Positions 49,774 through 58,645 are shown, counted from the first letter of the stretch. The stretch: DNA of 64,000 nt from Deltaproteobacteria bacterium (GCA_005879535.1 VBKI01000078.1:29465-93464); one strand, 5' to 3'. Program-made: numbers and translations. Notes: generated from the letters alone by a model not told the origin.

Positions 49774-52308
49774 ATGCCGCACGGCCCCTGGATGAGAATC
49801 GCGATCGCCGCCGCCGGACTTGCCGCCCTCTGTATCACGATGCGGCCCGCAATCGCCCGCGAGCCGGAGAAAGGCTCCGACACCGGCCAGCCGCCCGTAG
49901 CCAGGAGCTACGGACAATACCTCGTCGAGCGGACGCGGACGCGCCATCCGGAGCTGATCGGCCTCGATCTCCATGCCACGCCGCCCAACGCGCCGCGCTC
50001 GGTGGTCATCGCCTCCCTGGATCGCGATCGTGTGGGCCGTGAAAGCGACGTGCGCGCGCTGGAGGTGGTCAAGACCAGCAAGCCGGCGGTGGCCGTCGAC
50101 GGGCAGACCGGGCAGCGCATCGAAGTCGACGTCCCGCTGCAGGACAAGTCGGGGAACATCATCGGCGCCATGCAGGCCGTCTATGCGTACGCCAAGGGCG
50201 AAGATGAAGCGCGCTTTCTCACCCAGGCGGAGGCGCTGCGGGGTGAGATGCAGCGGCAGATTCCCACGGTGGCGAAGCTCGTCCAGCCGGTGCGGCCGAC
50301 TGAAGGACTCGACATCGGCGGTACCCAGTCGCTCCCCACCACCAAGGAGATCGTCTCCGGTAAGGCGCTGGCGGAGAACGAGCAGGAGGGCTACGCCGAG
50401 GCCGTCAAGCACGTGGCGGGCGTCGCGCCGGCCAACTCGAAGGGCAGCGCCAACGACTCCATCTACATCCGCGGCATCAAGCTCAACCTCTTCTCCAATT
50501 ACCGTATCAACGGGGGCCTGCCGGTTGCCGGAGTCATCACCATGCCTAACGAGGACAAGACGCGCCTCGAGACGCTGAAGGGCGCCAACGCGCTCCAGTT
50601 CGGCGTGGCGAGCCCGGCGGGCATCATCAACATGATCACCAAGCGCGCCGGCGAGAATGACGTCACGAGCGTGAGCGGGGCCGCCAGCAGCTTCGGCCAG
50701 TTCGGCGGAACGTTCGACGTCGGCCGCCGCTACGGCGACGAAGGCCAGTTCGGCATGCGCATCAACGGGTCGGCGACGGCGCTCGAGAATGGCGTGCGCG
50801 GGCTCGGCGGCGACGGTGAGTTCGCCAGCGCCGGCCTCGACTACCGCGTCGACCGCCTCACGCTACAGGGCGACTTCGAATACTACCGCAAGCACGTGCC
50901 CGAGCAGGCAGGAATCAGCCTGCTCGATCCCGTCAACGGCAGGGTTCCCATCACGCCCGTACCCGATCCACGCAATCTCCTTTCGGGGCCGTGGGCCATC
51001 TACACGCCCGAGACCACCAACGCGCAGCTGCGCGCGGACTACCTCGTCGCCGACAACTTCAAGGTGGTGGCGGAGGGAGGCCGCTCCTACTCGGATCGTT
51101 CGCGCTTCACCACCCGCATCGGCGGCTACGACATCAATACCGGCGCGGGGGGCGCGGTCCGCGTCTCGACCGTCTCGCAGAACTACCGCAACACCTTCGG
51201 CATGCTCGAGACGCAGTCCGCCTTCGCCACCTGGATGCTCAAGCACGAGCTGACCTTGGGCGGATCGGTGACCGACCGGCGTGCGGAGACGCCACAGAAC
51301 CGCAAGGAATTCATCCTCCCGCAGACGCAGAACATCTTCGACCCGATCGCGCTCGCCCCGCCCGTTTTCAAGGGCTCGCCCACGCCGCTGCCGCTGCAGA
51401 TCAGCCGGGACGGCGGCGTCTACGTCTACGACACCATCTCTTTCAATCCCCGCGCACCCAGGCTGCTGCTCGGCATGCGCTACACAGAGGACTACGAGAA
51501 CAACGGCAAGGCCTACGATCCGGTGAGCTGCATCAAGTGCGGGCCCAACACCAGCTGGATCGCGCTGCCTTCCTTCGGCGCGCTGTGGGACGTCATCCCC
51601 GGTCTCACCATCTTCGGCAGCTATATGGAAGGCCTCGAGGCGGGCGGTACCGCGCCGGCCAACGCTTACAACGCCAACGAGATCCTGCCGGCGCAGGTGT
51701 CGACGCAGAAGGAAGTGGGCGTTCGCACCTCGTACTTCAGAGGCTTGACTGCCAGCATCTCGCTCTTCGAAATCGACAAGGCCAACGCGGTCACCGATCC
51801 GAACCCCAATGCGTACTGCGGCGGCAATCCCATGTGCTACGTCAACAGCGGCCAGATCAACTACAAGGGTGTGGAAGCGACGGTGAACGCCGAGCTGACA
51901 CGACTCTTCACCCTCGACATTGGCTGGCAATGGCTGCGCGCGATCCAGAACAGCCCTGATCCGAAGTTCAACGGCCTGGCGCCCGAGAACACGCCCAGGT
52001 CGATCGGGAACGTCCGCTTGGGCTTCCGCGTGCCCTGGGTGTCCGGCCTGACGTTGAACGCGGGCGCCTCCGGCGTGACCAGCCGCTACGTCAACTTCCA
52101 GCAGCAGGGGTCGATCCCCGGTTACGTTCTCTATTCCGCGGGCGCCAGCTGGGTGATCAGCGACCGGGCGCTCAACCTGCGTCGCCTGACCTTCCTGCTC
52201 AACGTCGATAACCTGACCAATCTCCGCTACTGGAACTCGGTGCAGACGGGAACGTACGGCATCGGCATGGATCGCACGATCAAGATGACCATGAAGATGG
52301 ATTACTGA
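49774..52308 (+). CDS. TonB-dependent receptor with N-terminal Cache-like domain
   Basis: An 844-residue outer-membrane receptor. After the signal peptide (about 1-29) comes a Cache-like domain (45-172; YGQYLVERTRTRHPELIGLDL and IEVDVPLQDKSGNIIGAM) not usual in TonB receptors, then the plug (about 185-300; SIYIRGIKLNLFSNYRING, ETLKGANALQFGVASPAGII) and a 22-strand barrel ending in MKMDY with an aromatic last residue. The plug has the ferric-siderophore-receptor style (RGxxxxxxxRING, GxPAGI). I see no clear TonB box. ATG at 49774 follows AGGAG. The N-terminal domain shares its sequence pattern with two secreted proteins upstream. It should import the system's ligand across the outer membrane using TonB energy. 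Confidence 0.88.
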   Translation: MPHGPWMRIAIAAAGLAALCITMRPAIAREPEKGSDTGQPPVARSYGQYLVERTRTRHPELIGLDLHATPPNAPRSVVIASLDRDRVGRESDVRALEVVKTSKPAVAVDGQTGQRIEVDVPLQDKSGNIIGAMQAVYAYAKGEDEARFLTQAEALRGEMQRQIPTVAKLVQPVRPTEGLDIGGTQSLPTTKEIVSGKALAENEQEGYAEAVKHVAGVAPANSKGSANDSIYIRGIKLNLFSNYRINGGLPVAGVITMPNEDKTRLETLKGANALQFGVASPAGIINMITKRAGENDVTSVSGAASSFGQFGGTFDVGRRYGDEGQFGMRINGSATALENGVRGLGGDGEFASAGLDYRVDRLTLQGDFEYYRKHVPEQAGISLLDPVNGRVPITPVPDPRNLLSGPWAIYTPETTNAQLRADYLVADNFKVVAEGGRSYSDRSRFTTRIGGYDINTGAGGAVRVSTVSQNYRNTFGMLETQSAFATWMLKHELTLGGSVTDRRAETPQNRKEFILPQTQNIFDPIALAPPVFKGSPTPLPLQISRDGGVYVYDTISFNPRAPRLLLGMRYTEDYENNGKAYDPVSCIKCGPNTSWIALPSFGALWDVIPGLTIFGSYMEGLEAGGTAPANAYNANEILPAQVSTQKEVGVRTSYFRGLTASISLFEIDKANAVTDPNPNAYCGGNPMCYVNSGQINYKGVEATVNAELTRLFTLDIGWQWLRAIQNSPDPKFNGLAPENTPRSIGNVRLGFRVPWVSGLTLNAGASGVTSRYVNFQQQGSIPGYVLYSAGASWVISDRALNLRRLTFLLNVDNLTNLRYWNSVQTGTYGIGMDRTIKMTMKMDY

Positions 52309-53394
52309 TGCTGTACGCGCTCGCAGTCATCGGGTTGCACTCTGCCGTTTCGTCCCCAGTCCACGCGCTAGCGGTTGAGCACCCGATGGTGGAATGGGTG
52401 GTGCCCGCCCTGCCGACCAACAGGCCGCAGACGCCTGAGGAGGCCGAGGAGGGCCGCAAGTCGGGACGCAAGCTGCCGCCGCCCGAGGTGCTGCAGCCGA
52501 CGCTCGATCCCGCATTGCCCGCCTACGTTCCGGTTGGTGCAGAAGTGGTTCGAGAAGTTCCGCGCTTACCATCCCGAGGTCAATCTCTCCGTCTCGCCGC
52601 CGTATGCCGGTAGCCTGGGAGCGACAGAGCTCGTCAACCAGCGCCTCGACTTCGTCTTCGTGTCCCGCGAGCTGAGGCCCGACGACATTCGCGATTTCAA
52701 GGCGAAGTTCGGCTACGACCCGCTGAGCGTCCCCGTCTGCGGCGGCTCGTATCGTCACTTCGGCGCGCTGGATGCGGTGGCATTCTTCGTCAACAAGGAC
52801 AACCCCATCGAGAAGCTCACGTTCGAGCAGATCGACGCGATCTATTCGACGACGCGCCACCGCGGCGCGAAGCCGATCCGCAACTGGGGGGATCTCGGCC
52901 TTGGCGGCGAGTGGGCCGACAAGCCGATCCATGCCTACGGGATCAAGCCATGGAATGGCTTCGAGGAGTTCGTCCGCCAGCGGGTCCTGAGCAAGGACGG
53001 AAAACGCGGCGAGTGGCGAGACGACATGGTTTCCGAGAAATTGGTCTTCCCGATGGCGAAGCACGTGGCCGACGACAGGTATGGTATCGCCTATTCGGGA
53101 ATCGCCTACCTCGACCAAGCGGTGCGCGTCCTGCCGCTCGTCGCCAATGCCGGAGATACTCCGCAGTCTCCGACCTACGAGAACGTCGCGCTCGCGACTT
53201 ATCCGCTCAGCAGGCTGATCTATTTCAACGTCAACAAGGCGCCGGGCAAGCCGCTGCCGCCCGCACTGGACGAGTTCCTCCGTTTCATCCTCAGCCGCGA
53301 AGGCCAGCAGGTGGTGCTCGACCAGGCCAGCTACCTTCCACTTCGCGCGACGCAGGTGCAGTCCAGCCGCACGAATTTCGTCAGCGCGCGGTGA
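52308..53394 (+). pseudogene. PstS-like binding protein, copy 10, frameshift/deletion
   Basis: The N-terminal part (LYALAVIGLHSAVSS..., then PEVLQPTLDPALPAYVP) reads from the ATG at 52308, which overlaps the receptor stop by one base. The main body (LVQKWFEKFRAYHPEVNLSVSP, NPIEKLTFEQIDAIYS, RNWGDLGLGGEWADKPI, FLRFILSREGQ) reads in another frame, joined near 52530-52545. The first strand of the fold (LxLxGSDxLP in copy 9) is missing at the join, so an out-of-frame deletion is likely rather than one base error. Copy 9 is its closest relative. Could be dead or misassembled. Confidence 0.75.
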
Positions 53395-53412
53395 CGATCA
53401 CAGCCGAGGCCG

Positions 53413-54066
53413 CTACGCCGCGAACCCGAATACCAGGTTGAGGACGAACGCCAGGATGGCCGTGTTGTAGATGAACGAGAGCACCGCGTGCAGCAACACG
53501 GCTCGGCGAATCTGCGGACTCGAGACCGTGGTGTCGGAGACCTGGAAGGTCATCCCAAGAGTGAACGCGAAGTACGCAAAGTCGAAGTAGGTCGGCGCCG
53601 CTCCGCCGGCGAACTCGACACCTCCGACGCCCTCCACGTCTTCCCGATAGTAGAGGTGGGCGTAACGAAGTGTGAACGCTGTGTGCGTCAGGGCCCAGCA
53701 GAGCGCGATGTTCGCCAGGCACAGAGCAACCAGAGCATCTCCTTCGCTTCCGGCGATCGACTTCGCACGGCTGACGAGAGCGGTCGTGGCCAGCAGGCTG
53801 GCGCTAGAGCTGAGAACCACGATCAAGTACACCGCCGTCCGGCCGGGATCGTCGGCCGCTGCTCGAATTCGCGTCGCAGCGGCAGAGCACGAGACGATCG
53901 TGAACCACGACAGGGCCAGGAGAGTGAAGCCTCCGGCATCCCACGCCGCCAGCGCCGTGAGTGTGCCCGACGCGTGCAGGCCGGCACTCAGGGCAAGCGC
54001 CACCACGGCGGCGATGCTGAGCGAGATCGCCGCTCGAGGGACGGCATGGGGCGGTTGGACGAGCAC
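53413..54066 (-). CDS. DUF1345 membrane protein
   Basis: A protein of about 217 residues with five or more membrane segments and the family signature EFAGGAAPTYFDFAYFAFTLGMTFQVSDTTVSSPQIRR followed by LLHAVLSFIYNTAILAFVLNL; HYAHLYY-like RYAHLYYRED is also typical. Function of DUF1345 is unknown. The upstream ATG at 54111 would place the start within a repeat element, so I prefer the GTG at 54066; neither has a good ribosome site. It diverges from the acetyltransferase gene. Confidence 0.75.
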   Translation of the reverse strand: MLVQPPHAVPRAAISLSIAAVVALALSAGLHASGTLTALAAWDAGGFTLLALSWFTIVSCSAAATRIRAAADDPGRTAVYLIVVLSSSASLLATTALVSRAKSIAGSEGDALVALCLANIALCWALTHTAFTLRYAHLYYREDVEGVGGVEFAGGAAPTYFDFAYFAFTLGMTFQVSDTTVSSPQIRRAVLLHAVLSFIYNTAILAFVLNLVFGFAA

Positions 54067-54089
54067 AGCACAGGATACTTCGTAGATCC

Positions 54090-54106
54090 GGGGACACGAT
54101 ACGCAA
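54090..54106. repeat. 17-bp dispersed repeat, single copy of the arm
   Basis: GGGGACACGATACGCAA, followed by CTCATGC, matches the left arm of the hairpin at 56245-56319 (GGGGACACGATGTGCAA, then CTCATGC) and the reverse complement of its right arm. The preceding bases (GATCC) are also alike (AATCC). It sits in the divergent promoter of the DUF1345 and GNAT genes. Likely a decayed half of the same element. Confidence 0.65.
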
Positions 54107-54129
54107 CTCATGCCAAGTTGAGCAGCCAG

Positions 54130-54591
54130 ATGATCCGGTGGGCCAAAGAAGGGGAGGCGGAGCAGATCGCCGGCATCATCAATGCCGCGTTCGAGATCGA
54201 GCGCGAGTTCAGGCAAGGCGAGCGCACGTCGGTCTCCGGGATTCGCGAGCTGATCGAACGCGAGTCGCTCCTGGTGGCCGAGCGCGATGGGGCGCTGATC
54301 GGTGCCGTCGAAGTCCGTGTCGCCGGACCCACCGGATACTTTGGGATGCTGGCCGTCGACGCGTCGTCGCGCCACGCAGGCGTGGGCCGGGCGCTGGTGG
54401 AGGCCGCCGAGGATCACTGTCGCCGCGCCGGCTGCACCGTCATGACCATGAGCACTGGCGAAGAGCGGGTGGAGCTGATCCCCTATTACGAAAAGATGGG
54501 CTACCGGCTGACTGGCATCGAGCCCTCGGCCAAGCCAGCGTTCAAGCGCGTGATCCGCGTCGTGAAGATGGAGAAGCGACTGTCGCCATGA
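54130..54591 (+). CDS. GNAT family acetyltransferase
   Basis: A 153-residue acetyl-CoA-dependent N-acyltransferase. FGMLAVDASSRHAGVGRALVEAAEDHC holds the acetyl-CoA motif A (R-x-x-G-V-G-x-A), after GAVEVRVAGPTGY and before YYEKMGYRLTG. The ATG at 54130 removes unsupported upstream residues that would come from the repeat. Substrate unknown. It is unrelated in context to the regulon to the left. Confidence 0.85.
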   Translation: MIRWAKEGEAEQIAGIINAAFEIEREFRQGERTSVSGIRELIERESLLVAERDGALIGAVEVRVAGPTGYFGMLAVDASSRHAGVGRALVEAAEDHCRRAGCTVMTMSTGEERVELIPYYEKMGYRLTGIEPSAKPAFKRVIRVVKMEKRLSP

Positions 54592-54607
54592 TCTCGCCAG
54601 CGGCCTG

Positions 54608-54787
54608 GTGAACGCCGATCAGCTCATTGCCGGCATGCAGAACATCATCGACGTGATGAAGGACGCGACGAACCCGGACATCATGAGCCCGATCCTCGAG
54701 TTCGGCGATCACATCCATCCGAACCCGTTTGGATATCTCCGGATCGGGCAGGCAGTGGATCTGTCGGCTCTTCAAGGCGCCAACTAA
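54608..54787 (+). pseudogene. C-terminal remnant of an SGNH/GDSL hydrolase
   Basis: A 59-codon open stretch ends in GDHIHPNPFGYLRIGQAVDL, the block V of SGNH esterases with the catalytic Asp-x-x-His (here D-H-I-H). Upstream NADQLIAGMQNIIDV continues the family pattern. The rest of the enzyme (GDS block and others) is absent; the frame runs back only to the acetyltransferase tail. I read it as a deletion remnant. Confidence 0.6.
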
Positions 54788-54942
54788 TCAGGCGACGCAA
54801 CCGCCCTGGAGCTGGTGTCGATGTTTTCGACACTGCTCGCAATCCCGGCAGGCGCGGACGGCTCGGATCTCTGTACGACGGCCGCCGTGTCGGGTTTGCG
54901 CTTGGCACGAGATGTGAACAGGCCTCGTAGCGGAGGTCGATC

Positions 54943-55137
54943 ATGGCACGCAAGCGGGACGAGGTCTGGCACACGATGAATCCCACCGAGTCGGCGAAGG
55001 CCGTAGCGCGATTGATGGAGGTGTCCTTCCAGCGCGACCTCGCCCAGCGCGCGGAGCAGTTGCGGCTCCTCGAAGCCGCTGCCCGCTGCGGCGCCCTCTT
55101 CTCCGGTGCCGAAGGCGCCAACTGGGGCATCGCGTAA
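54943..55137 (+). CDS. small hypothetical protein
   Basis: A 64-residue, charged, mostly helical sequence (DEVWHTMNPTESAKAVARLMEV then RDLAQRAEQLRLLEAAARCG). A GGAGG ribosome site lies 6 bp before the ATG, which favours a real gene. No homologue is recognised and there is no membrane segment or signal. It may instead be an accidental frame. Confidence 0.45.
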   Translation: MARKRDEVWHTMNPTESAKAVARLMEVSFQRDLAQRAEQLRLLEAAARCGALFSGAEGANWGIA

Positions 55138-55161
55138 GCAGGCTGCGTAACGCATCTGCCA

Positions 55162-55214
55162 CTCGAGCGTACTGACCCGGTAACCACGCGACCTGGTTGC
55201 CCAGGGCGCTCGAG
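55162..55214. repeat. nested inverted repeat before the beta-propeller remnant
   Basis: Outer arms CTCGAGCG (55162-55169) and CGCTCGAG (55207-55214) enclose inner arms GGTAACCA (55179-55186) and TGGTTGCC (55194-55201, 7 of 8 complementary). The right outer arm abuts the ribosome site of the next frame. It may be an RNA hairpin or the scar of an element. Confidence 0.5.
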
Positions 55215-55221
55215 GAGGAAC

Positions 55222-56240
55222 TTGTATGCGTCAGAGGGCGCAGTCTATGTGCTCACCAACGCGCCCGCCGGGAACGCCGTGCTCGTCTACGACCGCGGCG
55301 GCGACGGCTCGCTCTCCGCGGCCGGCATCTACGCGACCGGCGGTGCCGGCAGCGGCGCCGGGCTCGGGTCGCAGGGCGCCATCACCGTCAGCGACGACGG
55401 CCGCCTGCTCTTCGCCGTGAACGCCGGCAGCAACACCGTGTCGTCGTTTCGCGTCCGATCGGACGGCCTGGACATCGTCGACGTCGCCGCGAGCGGTGGG
55501 ACGATGCCGACCAGCGTGACCGCGCGCGGGGGCCGCGTCTACGTTCTGAACGCAGGCGTTCCCAACGGCGTGAGCGGCTTCACGGTGGACGTGAAGGGGC
55601 GGCTCAGGCCGATTCCCGGATCGAATCTGCCTCTCAGCGCAGCCTCCACGGCGGCAGCGCAAATCGGCTTCGACGACGAGGGCGACACGCTGATCGTGAC
55701 GGAGCGCGCGACGAACCGCATCGTCACCTACGAGGTCGGTGCGGACGGTCCCTCACCGGGCCCTTCGTGCACGCCTCGACGGGCCCGACGCCGTTTGGCT
55801 TCGCCGTCGACAAGCGCAGCACGCTCTTCGTCTCCGAGACGGGCGCGGGCGGCGGCGCGTCGTCGTATCGGATCCGCGATGCCGGCGGTCTCGACGGGAT
55901 CAGCTCGATGGTCATGACGGGCCAGCGCGCTGCTTGCTGGGCCGTCGTCACGAGGAACGGCCGTTTCGGCTACGTCATCAACGCCGGCACTGGAAACATC
56001 TCGGGCTTTGCCATCGGATCCGACGGCTCGGCGACGCTGCTCGGCGCAAACGGGATCACCGCCACCACTGGCGGCAACCCGACGGACGCGGCGCTCTCCC
56101 ACGACAGCCGGAACCTCTACGTGCGGGTCGCAGCGCTCGGCGAGATTGCAGTGTTCTCGATCGAGTCGGATGGCTCGCTAACCCCGCGGCCATCCCTCAA
56201 CGGCACGCCTGCCGGATTGGCCGGCCTGGCCGCCTGGTAA
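55222..56240 (+). pseudogene. lactonase/YVTN-like beta-propeller, frameshifted and 5'-truncated
   Basis: The first frame has AVYVLTNAPAGNAVLVYDRGGDG and VYVLNAGVPNGVSGFTVDVKG to IVTYEVGADG; the rest (SLTGPFVHASTGPTPFGFAVD, FGYVINAGTGNISGFAIGSDG, NLYVRVAALGEIAVFSIESDG) needs a one-base shift near 55745. Each blade is of the 6-phosphogluconolactonase (Pgl/YVTN) type. There is no signal peptide or proper start; the ribosome site GAGGAGGAAC fits an ATG at 55226 in the wrong frame, suggesting that the 5' coding end was deleted. Probably dead. Confidence 0.7.
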
Positions 56241-56244
56241 ATCC

Positions 56245-56319
56245 GGGGACACGATGTGCAACTCATGCGACGCGACCTGGCACGCTCGATTGGCACGGTC
56301 AATTGCGTATCGTGTCCCC
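56245..56319. repeat. 75-bp hairpin element (MITE/REP-like)
   Basis: Arms of 17 bp, GGGGACACGATGTGCAA (56245-56261) and TTGCGTATCGTGTCCCC (56303-56319), match at 15 of 17 positions around a 41-bp centre. A solitary arm occurs at 54090-54106. It lies between two convergent genes and could also end transcription. No transposase is nearby. Confidence 0.65.
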
Positions 56320-56327
56320 GAAACTCC

Positions 56328-58466
56328 TTACGGAACCGCGGCCGCGTTCGCCTGGTTGATCAGGAACGACGCATCTTCCGGCAACAGCAGCCGCGCTCCG
56401 ACGAGCGCGTTTGCCGCTGCAGTCACCTTCGCGACGTAGTCCGCATGCGTCGGATACCGTTCCTGCAGCGACGGCCGGGGATCGCGCACCGCGTTCCGCT
56501 CGGCGAGGGTGCGGAAGAACGGAATGTACGCGCCGTTCAGGTCGCAGGAATCGCCCTCGCTGAACCCGGCTTTCCTTACGCCCCAGCCCAGATACGTCCC
56601 GACCGGCACCAAGCGCATGGTGCTCGGCAGGCCGCCGACGGTGTTACCGTCAGTGTCCACCGCCGGCACGCGCACGCTATAGGCGCCGCGCCTGATCGGC
56701 GGCTCCGCCATCACGCCCGAGATGTCCTCGACGTTGAACGCCGGTCCGCGGTCCAGGTAGAACTTCTGCGTGGTCACGCCCTGGAGCGTGAAGTTCACCG
56801 CGGGCATGTACGGATAGTGGATGGCGGAGAGTGGCACCAGCGTGCCGGACTTTAGCGTCGGGTACAGACTCGCCGGCGGCTCCCTGCCGTTCACGATCCA
56901 TTCGCGGAGCGCGACCAGCAGCGCCCGCTGCCCGTGAATGAAGGGGTTCGGGTTGTTGGACAGCTGGCAGCCTGCTGGCGGACCGGGGATGACCGTGGGC
57001 GGTTGTCTGGTGACATCGCCGCCGCCGTGGCGCGTGGCCGTATACAGATAGATCCGGACGTTCTTGGGAATCTTCAGATCGTGCGTGCTGTCCGAATCGG
57101 TGGTGACGAGCGCCATCAACGCCTGCCAGTACTCGGTATCCGTGTTCGTGTGGAAGATCTTCGGGCAGCTGCGCGTCCTGCGGCAGCGGTCGAGCTGACC
57201 CGCGGTGATGCCGGCAATCCTGTCGTGGCTCACGCCCCAGGTCTGTGACGACTCCGCGCCGGGGTACTGCCGCTCCGTATGCTGCGTCCCGGACAGGCGA
57301 TCGGGTTGGCCGAAGCGCACGTTGAAGGCGCCGCGGTTGGAGGACTTGTGGGGGATGGCGCCTTCCAGGACGAGATTGCGATTCTCATCCTGGTTGAATC
57401 CCAGCTGGATGAAGGTACGGATCCAGCGTCCGCTCTGGGACGAGCCATAGATGATGGCGTTCTTGATGGAGTTGCCGAGCGGATTTTCGGGGATCGCCGC
57501 AGCAGCGGGACAGGAGGCCTTGTTGCGCCCCTCGAGGCCGTCGTCGTCGTCATCGTCATCCCTGCCACGCGCCTCGTCGTGGTCCTTGCCGCAGTGTCCC
57601 GTGCTCGCGCCGTTGCTGTTTCTCAGGAACGAGATGAAGTCGCGCGTCGCCGCGAATCCAAGGCCGAGCACGGTAGGGTTCTTCGCGTCGTAGAGCAGCT
57701 CGTAGATGTGGTTCGTGTCGAAGTTGCCGCTCAGGCAGACCTTGATCGTGCTCGGCACGCCCGGAAACGGAACTGACGAGCAGTCGGCGAACGCCCAGTC
57801 GCGGTTTGAAATCGGCTCGCGCGCGTCGTCCTGATGGACGCGCCGCGTGAGCGTCGCACCGACGTTGCTGGTGCTGACGGCCTCGTACGAGGGCGGAGTG
57901 GTGATGTTCACGGTGCTCGCCGGCGCACTGAGGATGTATTCGGCCCGGATGCGGTTGACGATCTCCGTTCCGTTCCTGTTTCTCGCCACCGGAATGCGGA
58001 CTTGCAGGCCGGTCGCCACGTCGCCCTCCCAGCCGTTGTCGGACAGGACGTATCCCTGCCGCTGCACGAAACCGTCGCCGACGCCACTGTCGCCCGAGCC
58101 GCCGACGTTCAGCTCCACGCTCCTGACGTTCCCGCGGTTCGGCACGTCGTGAAGCAGGGTGCCGTTCGCCTTCGACATATCCACCGGCTTGTTCAGCCAG
58201 AAATCCACGTTGTACTCGACCATTCCGCGGGCGTTGCGCGGCGCGAGCTTGATGTCGGTGATGACCTCGTTCAGCGGGTCGTTCGGATCCACCTCGCCGA
58301 AGACGACGCCGCGCAGCGTCTCGTACTGTCCGACGCTGCCGAACGACGCGCCACCAAAGGCGACGGCGCGCGAGTTGATCTGGACCCTCGTGATGCGGGC
58401 TTCCGCCGCTCCCGCCAGTGCGAGCGGCAACAAGCCGACCAATGCCTTTTTGACGAAACGACGCAT
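56328..58466 (-). CDS. secreted alpha/beta-hydrolase domain protein
   Basis: A 712-residue exported protein (signal peptide about 1-23). It starts with ARITRVQINSRAVAFGGASFG and GQYETLRGVVFGEVDPNDPLN, the start of the large 'alpha/beta hydrolase domain-containing' family, and has the nucleophile elbow GSSQSGRWIRTF, GLGFAATRDFISFL before it and the late TRHGGGDVT segment. Between them is an acidic insertion (RGRDDDDDDDGLEGRN) flanked by cysteines. It is probably an esterase of unknown substrate. Placed on the minus strand, convergent with the propeller remnant. Confidence 0.75.
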   Translation of the reverse strand: MRRFVKKALVGLLPLALAGAAEARITRVQINSRAVAFGGASFGSVGQYETLRGVVFGEVDPNDPLNEVITDIKLAPRNARGMVEYNVDFWLNKPVDMSKANGTLLHDVPNRGNVRSVELNVGGSGDSGVGDGFVQRQGYVLSDNGWEGDVATGLQVRIPVARNRNGTEIVNRIRAEYILSAPASTVNITTPPSYEAVSTSNVGATLTRRVHQDDAREPISNRDWAFADCSSVPFPGVPSTIKVCLSGNFDTNHIYELLYDAKNPTVLGLGFAATRDFISFLRNSNGASTGHCGKDHDEARGRDDDDDDDGLEGRNKASCPAAAAIPENPLGNSIKNAIIYGSSQSGRWIRTFIQLGFNQDENRNLVLEGAIPHKSSNRGAFNVRFGQPDRLSGTQHTERQYPGAESSQTWGVSHDRIAGITAGQLDRCRRTRSCPKIFHTNTDTEYWQALMALVTTDSDSTHDLKIPKNVRIYLYTATRHGGGDVTRQPPTVIPGPPAGCQLSNNPNPFIHGQRALLVALREWIVNGREPPASLYPTLKSGTLVPLSAIHYPYMPAVNFTLQGVTTQKFYLDRGPAFNVEDISGVMAEPPIRRGAYSVRVPAVDTDGNTVGGLPSTMRLVPVGTYLGWGVRKAGFSEGDSCDLNGAYIPFFRTLAERNAVRDPRPSLQERYPTHADYVAKVTAAANALVGARLLLPEDASFLINQANAAAVP

Positions 58467-58645
58467 CGTTTCCCCCTCTCGATGTCCGACTTACGGCGCA
58501 TCGCCACATGCGCCGCGTGGAGGGCGCGTTTCAAGGCCGCTTGCGTCATGGTCGAGAGAACTTGATGGCGAATGTGACGCGCATCACTGACCGTACTCCG
58601 GCGTTCTCGTCACCGTTCCGGGCTCACCCGTGATCGGAGCGCCCG

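Noticed and set aside
26123..53394. Reading the block as an ordinary Pst/Pho phosphate uptake locus
   Set aside because: No pstC, pstA, pstB or phoU; the transporter is an MHS symporter; the TonB receptor and PepSY protein do not fit Pho. The 11-bp repeats resemble Pho boxes in spacing only, which holds for the whole OmpR family.
55162..55214. Integron attC-like site
   Set aside because: The RYYYAAC and GTTRRRY ends are not present and there is no integrase or cassette array.
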